From Helichrysum umbraculigerum (taxonomy: Eukaryota; Streptophyta; Magnoliopsida; Asterales; Asteraceae): a stretch of 64,000 nucleotides of DNA. The notes below the pieces were generated by a model. The model was given only the letters and a program-made list of their open reading frames with translations, made no database searches and was not told where the DNA came from. This document shows, in pieces, positions 12,375-24,817 of this stretch. Within the stretch, counting starts at the first letter, position 1. Every line of letters starts with the position of its first letter. The stretch lies in assembly GCA_949592205.1 (NCBI GenBank), contig CATIUR010000003.1, positions 20,115,501 through 20,179,500 of the forward strand, read 5' to 3'. The position numbers and the translations under genes were made by a program.

Positions 12375-12524
12375 TCATCACCTAAATAAACCTGTAAAAA
12401 CACTGAAAATAAAACTATAAAACGCACCGATTCAATCCAACTAAATGCAAGAAAGGTAACTTTCCAAGAATAAACAACGGAAAGGATCAATTAACTACAC
12501 CAAATTCAAGTCTTAACAAAACAT

Positions 12525-12542
12525 TCCCCGGCAGCGGCGCCA
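12525..12542 (-). other. Primer binding site, tRNA-Asp (Y)
   Basis: The + strand tccccggcagcggcgcca matches the tRNA-Asp 3' end (one or two changes) six bases from the LTR at 12549, so minus-strand DNA synthesis starts here. It is not a tRNA gene. Confidence 0.88.
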
Positions 12543-12548
12543 AAAACT

Positions 12549-14611
12549 TGATGTGTAAATTTTACTCTTAAAATTTATCGTTGAATGTGAAACAAAAGAA
12601 GTACCTCAAATAGACTAAAACACAACCGGGCAGTGGACCCTGTCGAGTAGTAGTATAGTAGTGGTAAGTCTAGGTTCGAACACAGGGAATGTTATTATAA
12701 GAAACTTTAATGTAGTGTAACCAATTTAAAATAAGAAAAGAAAATGTGGGTTTTGTGCAACCGAATTGTTGCTTTGCTTAACATCTACTGATTTATCGAA
12801 AACTAAGGCAATTGGGCTTTTAAGAGCCAGATTTGAATTGATGGATTATCAAGGAATACAAAGAATACTTGCTTGGATTATTTCACTAGTAATTTCGGGG
12901 TGCATATTAGTTAAAACCAGTTTGTAACATGCAAGGTAAATATACATTAAAACATAAGAGTAACATTGGCTAACTCCTATATTATTAACTTCAGTTTACG
13001 AGCTTATGACTTAATCTTGGTAACAAACGTTGGCATGGTTACTATCTTACACATTTAAGCCTAAAGAGTATAACTTATTGCAAATTTACGTTGGCAATAT
13101 TTGTTCAAAACCAATTGATAGCAAATAACTTTAATGAAATACGTTGGCATCTTCACTAGTTATCTACCCAATAAGTTATAGTCTTTTGCAAGCTCAAATA
13201 CACAAGGGGTTTTGATTAAGCATAAATCATTGGTTTCTAGTTATAACTCATCCAAATGAAAAGCATTGGCATATTCACAAACTTGCATTTTCTAATCTTT
13301 TTGCTTAATCTTGTACCAAATTAGTTTTTACTTCAATGGCGATTTATACATAGACATATAAATCTAGAAATGTAATCTAACAACAAACATTGGTTTAAGC
13401 TATTAATTTCATTTCCAACAAGCTTTAACAAATTTACCTAGAACATGCAAATCCAATGAATAAGCTTAAACTAGAATTTATACAAACTCTAGGAATTACA
13501 CCCCTAATCACTAGTTTATTTCATCCAAGCAAGTATTGAGGAATTTAACCACTCATATTCATTGTTAAGCAATAATAATGCAATATTAATTTCATGATAA
13601 AATTAACACTTAATATTAAAATCTAATCAAATTAACTTTGAATAAATTAAAGATTGCTTAGAACAAATGATGATGAACTTGAAATGATTTCAATACAGAG
13701 ATTAAAACTTCCAAAATACTAGCTCGATTCCTTCGCTCCGTGTGTTCTTCGGTGAATAGTAACAATGGTGAAATTGGTTTTTTTGGGTGGTGAGAGATGA
13801 ATGATTTTGGTGATGTTAATACTTGTAGTGATTAACAAAGTGGATGTATGGATGATTTGTGATGAAACCCAATAGCAATTATTCACCTCACAACTATTTT
13901 TCCTGCAAACTCGTGATGATCTTTTGATGAAAACCCAATTGGGTTTTATAGAGGGAAAAGTTGGTTGAAGAATTAAATGCCCCCAACCACATACAAATCT
14001 TTGCAATCTTTGATTTCTTGATTTGGTGTACAAAGGATGAGATTGTAGGCTGAGAAAACACAAAAGTCTCTCCATGGTGTGCTGCTGCCGTTTTCTGTTT
14101 TGTGAAAAGCAGGTGAGAGCTGTATCTTTTAATCTGTATTTGACTTTTTCGAGTGTTGAATCCGGTCGGATTCAGTGGAATCCGGTCGGATTCCGGTCAA
14201 CGTACACACAATGAAGCCAAAGGTACAATCACAGAAATTCTGCTCAAAAACAATGAATACGGTCGGATTCAGGTGAATCCGTCCGTATTCCTAACCGGAT
14301 TCAAGGGCGGATTTGAGAACGGATTAAGAAAAGCTTGGTCTGATCAAAAGAGAAACAAAAGCTGGGCATTCAGGCACGGGGAATCCGTCCGGATTCCCAT
14401 GAATCCGACCGGATTCATGTGTCTCCAGCTAGATTTCTTGATTCCTTTCATTTTAAGGACGTTTCTTCACTTAATTCATCCTTCCAGCTGCATTCGTTCC
14501 TAAATTCATTTTCAGAGTAATAAGTATCGAAAGTTCATGAATTTAACTAACAATGGCACGCAATTCTCAATGATATCGCGTCTAAAAGTATGTATAATTT
14601 AAGCGATATCA
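12549..14611 (-). repeat. Y LTR, right copy (5' LTR)
   Basis: Same length and sequence as 6421-8483 apart from two substitutions. Its U3 palindromes are at 14158-14416. Confidence 0.93.
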
Positions 14612-14616
14612 AATAC

Positions 14617-15079
14617 TCTTTTAAATGCCGAGTACAAAGACAAAACGGGATTTTCATAAGGACTTGGCATGGTTAACGGTGTACTTATTTATATGCTAAA
14701 TTCTTATTATGTAAAGTGTTAAAGGTATATTATGGGATGTATTAAAGGTATAATATTTAAAGTGATAAAGTTATAAAGTTTAAAGTGATAAAGTGTATTT
14801 ATGATATTTGTGTTACATGCATACTTATAATGAATGTGTTGATAAACTTGCGTGTGTGTTTATCATTTGCATGAAAGACTTATGGGCGGGGATAGACTGT
14901 TGCACAGGTCCTTCAATACGATTTCCACATATAATTCCAGGATCTCCATATCAAACAAACATCATGTATCATGTTAACAATCAACAAGAATCATCATCAA
15001 GAAAACAAGAACAATGGGTTGAACCCTCTAAATATATTAATATTCTGAAATCTGGGTTACAGACACTTCTGACACTATA

Positions 15080-15122
<43 letters not shown>
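14617..15122 (+). repeat. X 3' LTR, second part
   Basis: Resumes after the target duplication of Y. A/T-rich with repeated 'aaagtgataaagt' motifs near 14758-14800. The 90-codon ORF at 14808-15080 shows no recognisable domain. Ends at an AT microsatellite where Z begins. That it belongs to X's LTR follows from removing Y; the LTR's own end is not seen. Confidence 0.55.
15085..15121. repeat. (AT)18 microsatellite
   Basis: Uninterrupted alternating AT of about 37 bases directly before the TGACACCC start of Z. Confidence 0.95.
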
Positions 15123-15123
<1 letters not shown>

Positions 15124-17309
15124 GACACCCGTCAATTTAGGGCTATCAATTAGGGCCTAATCAATTGTAAATACATGTAATTAGTTCTGTGTTAGGCTAA
15201 TTAATGTATCAAAATATATATTGTTGAATATATATATACGATTATGCGATTTGATTAAATCGTACACAATTTAAATCTAATGCAATCCGGTTCAGTTAAT
15301 ACGGACGTTGGTGAACAAATTTTATAAAATAATATAACATTATTTAATAACGTTATTATATCCAAAATATTATTTTTATAATATTTCGTGCACAAATCGT
15401 ATCGTACAAACAGTGACTAACCGATTAAAATATTAAACGCACAAACAAAACGAAACAAGTTGAGTTATATTTTATAACTCAATTATAAAATATTTGATAA
15501 AATACTTCAACCAAAATATCGGGAAATTATTCGTATTTTAAAACCTATAATTAAATGTTCTAAATAATTATTTAACGTTTAAATAATCGAGAAGACGAAC
15601 ACCGCACGGAGCGCGAATACACGGGGTTAAAATTTGTGAAGCCCACACCTGTGGACCCCACGAAAATCAGCCAAAAAGGGGGGGTCATCACCTCCCCCTT
15701 TCCTCATTCTCTTTCTCTTTCTCTCTTTCTTCCATTTTCCTTTCAAAACACCCACCACCATCACCATCCAAAAAGCTCCACCAAACGACCTTATCTCATC
15801 TCGGGCATTTGAAGAAAAACGTTCCCCTCGCAAGGATTTACATTTCTACCTTTTCGGTTTCTCCTCGCATTAAGTTTGTAAGTTTCTGACAAAACCCGAA
15901 ACTCTCCGATTTCACTTGTTTTTACTTGAATATGGGTTGTTTAGGCTTAAAATGTCCAAATATGGGTTGGGTAAAAGATTTGGACCAAACGGTCTCCGGA
16001 AAACTCGTTTTCGACTCAAAATCTGGCCATCAGATTCAAGTGTTGCATGCGTCGCAGCAGTTTTGCGACACTTCCTTAAGTGTCGCGTAAAAGCCCGAAA
16101 TCTTGCGTCACTTGCCTAAGTGCCACATGAAAACCCTCTTTTCGCGACACTTGTTTAAGTGTCGCAAATTCATTACCCGACACTTCCCAGCGACACTTCA
16201 TTGAAGTGACACATATTTTTGTAACAGTACACTAGTGACACTTGTCTAAGTGTCGCCTATAATCAATTTACAATCCATGCGACACTTACCTCCAGTGTCG
16301 CAACCAAGTGTCGCCACCTCCTGCGACACTTCACTAAGTGTCGCAATTACTACAGAATTCACATTTTTATGCGACACTGCTTGAGTGTCGCCGAAAACTA
16401 TTAAATGTCGCTTTAAGTGTCGCAGAAAACAGAATGTTTACAACTCATTTTTACTAAGTGTCGAGACCTAAATTTTATCACTTGATTTCACCCAAATTCA
16501 AGTTTCAGATGCGTTTTTCACCAAAGCAATTCGGTATAAATAAAAAAATTTCGAGCTGACTTGGCATCTCGACCCCAACCAGGGGCCAGCCCCTTGGACC
16601 CCGCCAGGGGTTGCCACCCCTGGAACCCCGCTAACCAGGGGTGCTGCCCCCGGACCCCCGTCACCTAAAAGTTAATAAATACTTTTTTAAGTATAACACT
16701 TCGAAATCAAAATAATAATATTGAAGATTATTACAAACAATCACCAACGGGCCGTACACGTTTTCAAAACAAAAGTTAACCAAACAACCAAATTGTAGTA
16801 ATTTGGACATTCTAGTTGAACGAAACAACTACAAGGATAGTCTTTGTAACTATCTAATCATATTAATAACCATCACGTGTCGTGGACACCCTCGGGTTAT
16901 CTGTCTGCGGACATCTCACTGCTTGATTAAACACCGTACGTTTATTGATTAAACGCTTCCAGACTCAGGTGAGTCTCCTAGCCCCTCTTTTTACCGCTTT
17001 TCACTCAGGGGTGTGATTCAATGCTTACTTTTAACATGTGAACGCAAGTACAAACTTTACAATATACTACATGAGTTGTTTTCTACTAATAATTTCAAAG
17101 TCCTCCGCCAGCATAGTTTGGTAATATGTTGTAGCGTGATTATTAGTATATGGTACCATATAGGATTGACCCTCCTCGTCCGGGTTAGCAAGCACTAACT
17201 GGGTAAACGGACGTACTAATAATTGTTCAGACGAGTGTGGATTAGGCACTCATGGAGGCACCTCGCTCGGAATTCCCTATATGGGACCCGACCCTCGAGT
17301 TAAGCTCAG
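15123..17309 (+). mobile_element. Z: Ty3-type LTR fragment, interrupted by E1
   Basis: Starts TGACACCC at 15123. In order it has a block like that of W (gttggtgaac), a pyrimidine-rich leader (15690-15770), the GCGACACT palindrome cluster, a TATA-like tataaataaa (about 16534), a GC-rich 'ccaggggttgccaccc' block (16575-16665) and a possible splice donor caggtgagt near 16966. The same order occurs in solo LTR S, so they are related families. The LTR end is not reached because E1 begins at 17310. No coding region. Confidence 0.65.
16060..16440. repeat. GCGACACTT-N-AAGTGTCGC palindrome cluster (Z)
   Basis: At least six inverted repeats with arms gcgacact and agtgtcgc and 3-6 base spacers (ccttaa, gtttaa, cactaa and others), plus half-sites. 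The same arms occur in the Ty1/copia element C2 (39745-39806, 44257-44575). Confidence 0.9.
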
Positions 17310-19844
17310 TGTAACATCCTCGAAATGGACCTAGTTGTGTTATATTATTTCTTGATTTAAATTAGTATTTAAATGTGTTTGGAAATAATATTGTTTGAAT
17401 TAGTGAAATAATTGGAATAGGAGTCGAATATTCCAATGTGATAAGTGAATTATTAATTGTTGTAAATTAATATAGTTGACGGTACAATAAAATGTTTGGA
17501 CTCGCAAATGGTTTTCGGGTTCCAGACTATATATTGAGATGGGGTATTAAATTATACCCGTATATTGAAGGCGGTTTATGTGATGCCGACTATATATGTA
17601 CTTTCCTATTTAGGAAAGTTATTCATTTTCATTTTAAAACTCACAGAAACTCTCAGAAAACCTCCAAATCAAATTAGAAATCAAATCAGGAAGTTGTGAT
17701 TCTCGTGAAACTTCACCATGGACAGATTATCATCAGTAGATTCTTCAATCAGTAAGTGTTCTTGAGTATTTAAGAATTTGATTTCGATTGAAATTTGGGA
17801 GAATTGATGAATTGGAAGAATTGGATGTTAGGAACAAGTTATAAGTATTACATGATGATTATATGAAGTTAATTGAGTTGTTTATAACATTAGAACTGAG
17901 TTTGATAAGCTTGATTTATCAAAAATGGTTTTGAATTTGGAGCTGGGCAATTACAGGGATGAAGCTGAGCTGAAAGACGCTCAAACGCGATCCCAGAACC
18001 CTAGCCAGGATCGCGTTCGTTAGTTATAAAAGGAATCGGACGAGTTTTGTTCTTGGAAACGCGATCCCAAGAATTTGTCCGGATCGCGTTGCTTAGTTAT
18101 AATTTGTCACATAATGATTTTACAAAGAGGAACGCGATCCCACCATTGTTTTCTGGATCGCGTTTGTCGGTACTTTTTGTAAAATTTCAAAAGTGCATAA
18201 GTGTTTAGTAGTGATTTTTGCCACGAAAAAATTGACAAATTGTCTTTAAACTCCGATTGGGCTGAAATTTACATGGTCACTCGAAAACGGCCCACTGATC
18301 AAAGCTATATATTATAGCCTAGTCAGTTTTGGGACATTCGGGGTCGTTTAGGGGTCGAAAATGGCATTTTACAGTTTTTGGACCTTATTCGGGACTTTTT
18401 GATTTTGTTCCGAATTGAACTTTTGTTTGCTGTGATCTTAGAGATCATTGGATTCATGTAATTATGTTATGATTGTGTAACGATATTAATTACCTAAGTA
18501 TTATCAGTTGAGACAAGTTACTAACTTATTGTTTAATTGATTGTATTCTCAGATGTGGAGAAGGCTCAGTAATATTAGACTTTTGAGCTGGCGGCTGAGG
18601 TAGTCGGTGAGTGGATCTGTAACCTCAGTGTGATTTAGTTGTAATGATTTGATTTACAACAAGTAATTATAGTATTACTTTGATAGAATGTAATTGTTGA
18701 GATATCTTGCCATGATAGTTTAACTAGTTGCTTAATTGACTGTTTGAGCTAGTATGTAAGATTTTGAGGTCAACTTGACTTGACAGTTGGACTTGGTTGT
18801 TATTGTAGACGACAGGAGATCTTGAAACTTGAAATGTTGGTTTAGAGATCTAGGTCGTGTGTGATTAACAACTGGTTATCGGTAATTCTGTATAGGCCAA
18901 TACAGATGATTGATAAGAGTTCCTTGATTTCCAAACCGGTATTAGGGTATCTCAGGAGCCACCGATCCTCATGACGATTGATAATGTTTGATTGGTGTAG
19001 CTTGACATTGATTGGATGTCGAGTGAATGATTGATTTTCTGTTTATTGTTATTTGATGTAAACAGATTATTATGCTAGGTTGTACTGTTGCTTATAGTTT
19101 CATTCACTTAGCTTTATGCTAACCCCACCACAGTTCTTCCTGCAGGTTGAAATAGATGGGACATATTGGGCAGGGCAGGAAGTGTTTTGACTGGATGGAA
19201 TGTTTGACAGGCTGTACTCTGATGTTAATTTAATAGCCATAGAAATGTTTTGAATTATATAACACCGAGTTGTTGAGATGTCACGTATTTGATTTGAAAA
19301 AGTTTACTGACATTTTGAGTACATTGATAGAATGTTTTTAAATATACGCTTCCGAGTCGCAATTATTATATTATTGTTTATAATGAAACGAGGGGTGTTA
19401 TACTCAGACTATGTGCTCATGGCTGTATACACTACTACTTATTTGCTGGATGCAAATCCTTATTTAAATCTTGCGGTTCATACGATATTATCTGATTTCA
19501 AACCTGTGAGCTCACCAGCTTTAGCTGACCCATTTTAGCATGTTTCACAGGTACACAGCAGTAGGTTGGACTGCCATCAGGGATACTATAGCTCGAGTCA
19601 GCATGCAGATATTAGAGATTTTCTTGCATTAGTATATTTTGTACAAGTACTTATGTACTGAAATCTCTCATTTAATCGAACACGAGCTATGTATAGCTTT
19701 AAATATTGTAAACATTTCTTATATTAATATATTTTGTTAAAACGACGCATATAGAGTCGTTTACAATATATCTTTGTGCTTTGATTGTTGATTAGTAACA
19801 CCCAAAGTATGCTTCCGCCAAACATTAAATTTGAGGGTGTTACA
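17310..19844 (+). repeat. E1 5' LTR
   Basis: 2535 bases from TGTAACATCC to GAGGGTGTTACA, directly before the primer site. It contains three long-spaced inverted repeats of aacgcgatccc and ggatcgcgtt (17984-18164). The 'caccagctttagctgacc' block near 19515 recurs in S near 24250, so these LTRs are distantly related. Small ORFs inside have no domains. Confidence 0.88.
17984..18164. repeat. AACGCGATCCC ... GGATCGCGTT inverted repeats (E1 LTR)
   Basis: Three pairs: 17984-17994 with 18008-18017, 18058-18068 with 18082-18091, and 18131-18141 with 18154-18164. Spacers are about 12-13 bases and unrelated in sequence. Confidence 0.92.
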
Positions 19845-19847
19845 GAT

Positions 19848-19860
19848 TGGTATCAGAGCC
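19848..19860 (+). other. Primer binding site, tRNA-iMet (E1)
   Basis: tggtatcagagcc, complementary to the initiator tRNA-Met 3' end, starts three bases after the LTR end at 19844. Confidence 0.9.
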
Positions 19861-20176
19861 TAAGGTTATAGTGAACTAGGTTGCATTTATTGGGCCTAGA
19901 CTATGACCGATAGGCAGTATTTTCTTGATTAAGCATGACTGGTTCAGGAATTACAGCATACGACTTTAATTTAACATAGCCTGATCAACTATGTACAATT
20001 AAGGAAAGATGATGTAAGGTCTGAAATGGTTATGTTAAACGGGAATACACTAGTTGACTCTGACCTCGAGAGAACCGAGACTCAAACATGTCTGTGTTAG
20101 ATACCCTAGGCTATTATGTGCTATTATTGTATATATACATAGATAGGCCTCACTTTCTCTAACGCTTTGTCTCAGA

Positions 20177-20671
20177 ATGGCAAACACACCATCCGATTCA
20201 TCGCAATCTCATCCTCATGAATCTTAAAACCCGAGGGTAGCTAGGAGGAACCTCAGGTTGCCTCGGGCTGGCCCATATCCCGCGCACTTCACTCTACCGG
20301 GTTTAGCTGCTAGGCTACACCGTCACGAGCAACGGCTTAACACCATGGACATTGAACTCCAGGAAACCAACGAAAACTGGAGACTTACATCCCTCGAGCG
20401 CATCAACTAAGTCTCCGAGGATCACGAAACCACCATTAACAATGTGGACGTTCTTTCCAACAAAGTGGTGGAGATAAGCGTAGAAACCGCCCTTTTGAAA
20501 CACAGACTAGAAGAGTGTGAGCAACGCTCACGGGAAGCAGAGGACTACGTTCGCAGTTTAGTGCAGCGACTAGTCCTGGCAGAAGATAACGCCCGACAAG
20601 CCAGTAGACTTTCAAATACTGTGGATCGTCTTGTTGAAATGATGGAGCAGATTAATCTGCGTTGCGACTAG
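20177..20671 (+). pseudogene. E1 leader ORF with coiled coil, two nonsense codons
   Basis: A frame of 164 codons from ATG at 20177 to TAG at 20669-20671, interrupted by TAA at 20225-20227 and 20408-20410. The product would be hydrophilic and rich in E, R, L and V (for example VEISVETALLKHRLEECEQR), predicted as a coiled coil by its heptad spacing. It lies between the primer site and gag. I do not recognise the family. Such pre-gag ORFs are not part of a standard Ty3 layout. The frame stays open between the two stops and downstream with a consistent composition, which suggests it once coded. Confidence 0.55.
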
Positions 20672-20952
20672 TATAGTCCTTGTTTTGTAATCTATATTGT
20701 AATCTAGTAACTATCTAAGCGCTACTCTATGATTCAGTCGGATGTAACAATTCCCGACACCTTTTGTAATACATCAGTGGGATGTAACCTTTGAACTCAT
20801 ATTATCTATCAAATATTCCTGCTATTCCAATTTATATTAATTGCCATTTTCATATTGATGTTGTGTATTACCGCTTTTATACATAAACATCTGTGATAAA
20901 TACAACTTTCTTACAAAATCTTATGTATCTTCATTTCTCTTATTGAAGAAAC

Positions 20953-21667
20953 ATGCCGCCAAAGACGAGACCATACTCTGATGCTCAGCTTACATCACTC
21001 ATAACTCAGGCTGTGACTGAAGCCCCGGCTCGGAATACTTCACAGAATTCCGGGAGAAACAGCAATACTGCCGAAACCACTACCACCGCCAAACCTTGTT
21101 CCTACAAGGACTTTCAGAACTGTAAACCCTTGAGCTTCAAGGGGACCGAAGGAGCCATCGGACTTATCAGATGGTTCGAAAAGATGGAATCCATTTTCCG
21201 CATCAGCAAATGTGCGGAGGACGACAAAGTCAAATTCTCTACCTGCACCCTCGAAGATGGTGCCCTCTCATGGTGGAACTCATATGCCCAGTCTGTGGGT
21301 ATTGACACCGCTTATCTACTCCCTTGGGAGGATCTGAAGAAAATGTTCACTGATGAGTATTGCCCAGCCGAACAACTCCAGAAGCTGGATGAAGAGTTCT
21401 GGCACTTAAAAGTGCAGGGAACTGATATTGTTGGATACACCACCAGATTACAGCTCACCATCCTTCGCCCAGCTATCGTAAGTACCGAACCCGAAAAGGT
21501 CAACAAATACATCCGCGGCCTTCCGGAACCTGTCCGGGGAAATGTCACCTCATCAAACCAAACCACCATTCATGGTGCCATCCGGTTGGCCCTTGAACTC
21601 CTGGTGATGAAAGAGGATACAGAATCACCCACTCCATCCTCCAGCAAAAACAAAAGAAAATGGTCCG
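20953..21667 (+). pseudogene. E1 gag, N-terminal part
   Basis: Gag forms the virus-like particle. ATG at 20953 (MPPKTRPYSD) is followed by a retrotransposon gag domain from about residue 50 (KPLSFKGTEGAIGLIRWFEKME) to about 215 (VRGNVTSSNQTTIHGAIRLA), then a basic linker ending KRKW. The frame meets E2 at 21668. The stop seen at 21717 belongs to inserted DNA. It continues at 62890. Confidence 0.9.
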
Positions 21668-21675
21668 TGACGCGC

Positions 21676-24568
21676 TGTAACACCCGGTCAAAAAGTCAAA
21701 TTTCGCGCCGATTTTAAACTTTAAATAATTACCTTTTTAAAGTTCAAAGGAAACATTTTTACTAAAAATAGTTACGAAAAGCGTAAACAAAATTATGAAA
21801 TTAAAATATTAAATTTACTTTATTTTCGGATATAAAACACGGGCATTTTGTACTGTGGTTGGAGACCACAGTCCCCGCATTTGGGGATCTGAGTTTTAAC
21901 AAAAACCCAAACCCCCATCTCATTTCCTCATTTCTTCTTCTTCTTTTTCACCTACTTTCTCTCATCTCTTTCTCTTAAACAACAACAACCAACAACATCA
22001 ACAACAAATTCATCATCATCAAAATCGGAATCATCCTCATCATCATCGTCATTTTCGGAGTTCATCATCATCAAAACCGGACATCATCATCTCCATCTTC
22101 TTCACCATCATCTCCATCTCCATTTTCATCAAAAAGTAAGATTTATCACTTTCTCTCTCTAGAAATCGTTTCTCTTTCTATAAATTACTTAGATTACTTC
22201 AAAATACATGCTAAAAGCTTTCTATAACATCAAAACACCCAAAAATCGAGCCAAAACTCGATTTGGATCTTGAAATCGTCGAACAGTCCGCTACGTCGCA
22301 GGGACCAAAAACAGTGCTGCGAAGTCGCAGCCGACGTCGCAGCCAACGTCGCAAAAACATCTCAACGTCGCATGATGCGACGTAACACCCTACGTCGCAG
22401 TAAATCTTAAACGCCGCACATTGCGACGTAACACACAATGTCGCATTAAATTGCGACGTCGCACATAAGCGACGCAAGACCCTACGTCGCATCTGACGTC
22501 GCAGCTGACATCGCATCTGACGTCGCAGAACCTTAAAAATCTATGTTTTTCACTAAGTATTGACAACCAAATTTTACCACTCGATTTTGCCCGAATTTGG
22601 ATTTCGAATGCATTTTCTTTAAAGCAAAGTAGTAGAAATAAAAATTTTCCAAGCTGACCTGGCAGCTCGACCCCAGCCAGGGGCTCTGCCCCTTGGACCC
22701 CGCCAGGGGTTGCCACCCCTTGGACCCCGCTACCAGGGGCGCTGCCCCCGGACTTCAACAACAAATGCATACATGAACAACTCGCTTAGACAAACTGAAT
22801 TGTCTCATACTTATATAACTTCACCTGTTTAGGACACTAGAAGGTTACCATTCGGACGACGCGCGCATCATCGTATCGCTAACAACTCACAGGTGAGTTT
22901 CATAGCCCCACTCTTTCAACTGTTTTACTATTTTCGGGGTGAAACACATGCTCAATTGCTGTTTTCAAATCATATTAACAATCGTTTATAATTTACAACT
23001 ATTTATATTACTGTATGTAATACGAAATGTGTAATACTTAGGAATTACACCCGCAATATTGTTTTAGAACAATATCAATACTTAACCTAGATAGGTTACA
23101 ATCGTACCCGGTTAGGTCGTTGGAAAACGATTACCAACACATAACTTGATTAAGTTATCGAAATCTTTTGGCCATATTGTCACGGGACAATAACATTGAA
23201 TACATTAGAACTAGTTAGTTCTACCTACACTGAACCACATTTATACTGTTACAAGTTTAGTTATTCTTTAAGAACTAAAACTGTCGACACACTCCATTAT
23301 CACTAGAATGAGAACTGAACTTAAGTGAACATTTTCCCAAGACTCCGTTATATGTACTTGCTAGGCTTTAGGTTAGGAGTATACAATATTATTACAAGTT
23401 AGTACAGACTTCTTATATCTATACGACTCAACTGGTGACGACTCTGGCTCAGGATGTAATCCAACCAGGGATGGTCCCCCGGCCCAGGATGTAATCCAAC
23501 CGTGGGGGTGTCACCTGATGAATGTCTACATACTATTATACGATCTACTTAGTCAGGCATGTCGAGTACTGCTGGCTCTCAAACAACTTAGTCGGGCATG
23601 TCGTTGTACTGCCGGCTCAATTACAAATTGCTTGCGAGCAACTTCAAAAACGATGCCGCGGTATTGCAGCGGGCACCAAACGATGCCACGGTAAAGTGGG
23701 CACAAAACGAAACCACGGTATTGCAGTGGACGAAACTTCAATCAATGGATCAGCGAGTTATACTCGGGATTCACAATAAGTTAACGGATCGGTGGTGCTG
23801 CCACGCGAGGCCGTTAGCTCAATTCATGTCCGGGTTAGCTTATGCTAATCGGGTAAACGGACACGCTAAACATTCAAACATAGATCTGCGGGTCTACAAT
23901 CACTTGTTGCTGGATGCAACACCTCATATATTAAATCCTAGTTCTACGGGACTACAGTTACTTACTATCATATGACGTGGTCATACAGTTATTTGGTTAC
24001 AACTTAGGCAGGTATTGCCTCCCGTTATACACTTACTCATACCAGATAGGTATTCAGGCTCGGTATGCCTCAATTATTTTGTACTTAGGTACGGACTACA
24101 ATTGCTTAGGTATTAGATACCTAAAATTTCGAATTACACATTGGTAATTACAACTACAATTTGCTACAAATCAGAATCGTGGATTCTGAACAAATTCTCA
24201 AAACATACAAGATTTATACTTTATGTTTTCAACTAACAAACCTATGAACTCACCAGCTTTATAGCTGACCTGTTTTAGCATGTGTTCTCAGGTGCCCAGC
24301 AGGATTAGGATTACTACAAGATCTTACTAGTTCGAGTCGCATATTTTCAACAAATGGGACTACTCTGCATTTACTTTCATATTTTCCAATTATGTATTTG
24401 GAATTTGTTGTTAAACTTATAACGTTGTAAACATTTTTATCTACGAAATGTATAACCATTTTCAAACGTCTCATTTAGAGTCGTTCATTATGTATCTTAT
24501 GCTGTGATATTTGATTTAGTAACACCCGACCCGACAGCTTCCACAAAACGAAATTTGAGGGTGTTACA
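21676..24568 (+). mobile_element. S: solo LTR in E2's left LTR
   Basis: 2893 bases from TGTAACACCCGG to GAGGGTGTTACA with target duplication cgcgc (21671-21675, 24569-24573). No internal region or second LTR, so it is a solo LTR left by recombination. It sits eight bases inside E2's LTR end. Contents in order: pyrimidine-rich leader (21900-22130), GCGACGT palindromes, GC-rich 'ccaggggttgccacccc' block (22675-22750), possible donor caggtgagt (22890), a ~35-base duplication 'cttagtcrggcatgtcg' (23549 and 23588), and a possible acceptor ctcaggtgcccag near 24290. Confidence 0.92.
22283..22530. repeat. TGCGACGT / ACGTCGCA repeat cluster (S)
   Basis: About fifteen acgtcgca or tgcgacgt half-sites, several joined as palindromes (for example cgcatgatgcgacgt near 22370). 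It holds the same place in the LTR as the Z cluster but has a different core. The basic or Cys-rich ORFs across it (22211-22770, minus strand) are repeat translations. Confidence 0.88.
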
Positions 24569-24817
24569 CGCGCCACCAGCGGTCGGTCAGGTTTTACCCT
24601 GTCATTGGACCGGCCACCAATGGCATGTCGGTGGAGAGTTTTAAATTTGTAAATGCTGGGGCCTAAGTTTACTACTGCTATGTGACCTAAAGGTGTACGG
24701 CAGCAAGTATGACATAGGGTCGTTCTTTAAAATCAATTGTATTGTGAAACAAAGTAATCACGATGTCCGATTTAAGCTAGTGAAGGGTTTTTATAAAATA
24801 GTTGGGAATTTGTTTTT
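24569..24817 (-). repeat. E2 left LTR, segment 2
   Basis: Matches 60533-60775 of the right LTR (rggtcggccaggttttaccc block and onward). Bounded by the target duplications of S (cgcgc) and C1 (ttttt). Confidence 0.9.

Larger units (their letters stand above)
6421..14611 (-). mobile_element. Y: complete, young, non-autonomous Athila-like element
   Basis: Two 2063-base LTRs (6421-8483 and 12549-14611) flank an internal region with gag, protease and half a reverse transcriptase on the minus strand. Target duplication aatac at 6416-6420 and 14612-14616. I count two differences between the LTRs by eye (near 7541/13669 and 8330/14458), so the insertion is recent. There is no integrase, RNase H or YxDD half of the reverse transcriptase, so it must have been mobilised in trans. 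It lies in the 3' LTR of X. Confidence 0.93.

Noticed and set aside
12525..12542. tRNA-Asp gene fragments (also near 2242, 56256 and 60503)
   Set aside because: Only the 3' 18 bases match, each a few bases from an LTR, so these are primer binding sites.
14808..15080. Host gene fragment of 90 codons
   Set aside because: No recognisable domain, A/T-rich, lies between nested elements.
22211..22770. Arg/Cys-rich ORFs on the minus strand
   Set aside because: They read the ACGTCGCA repeat cluster of S.
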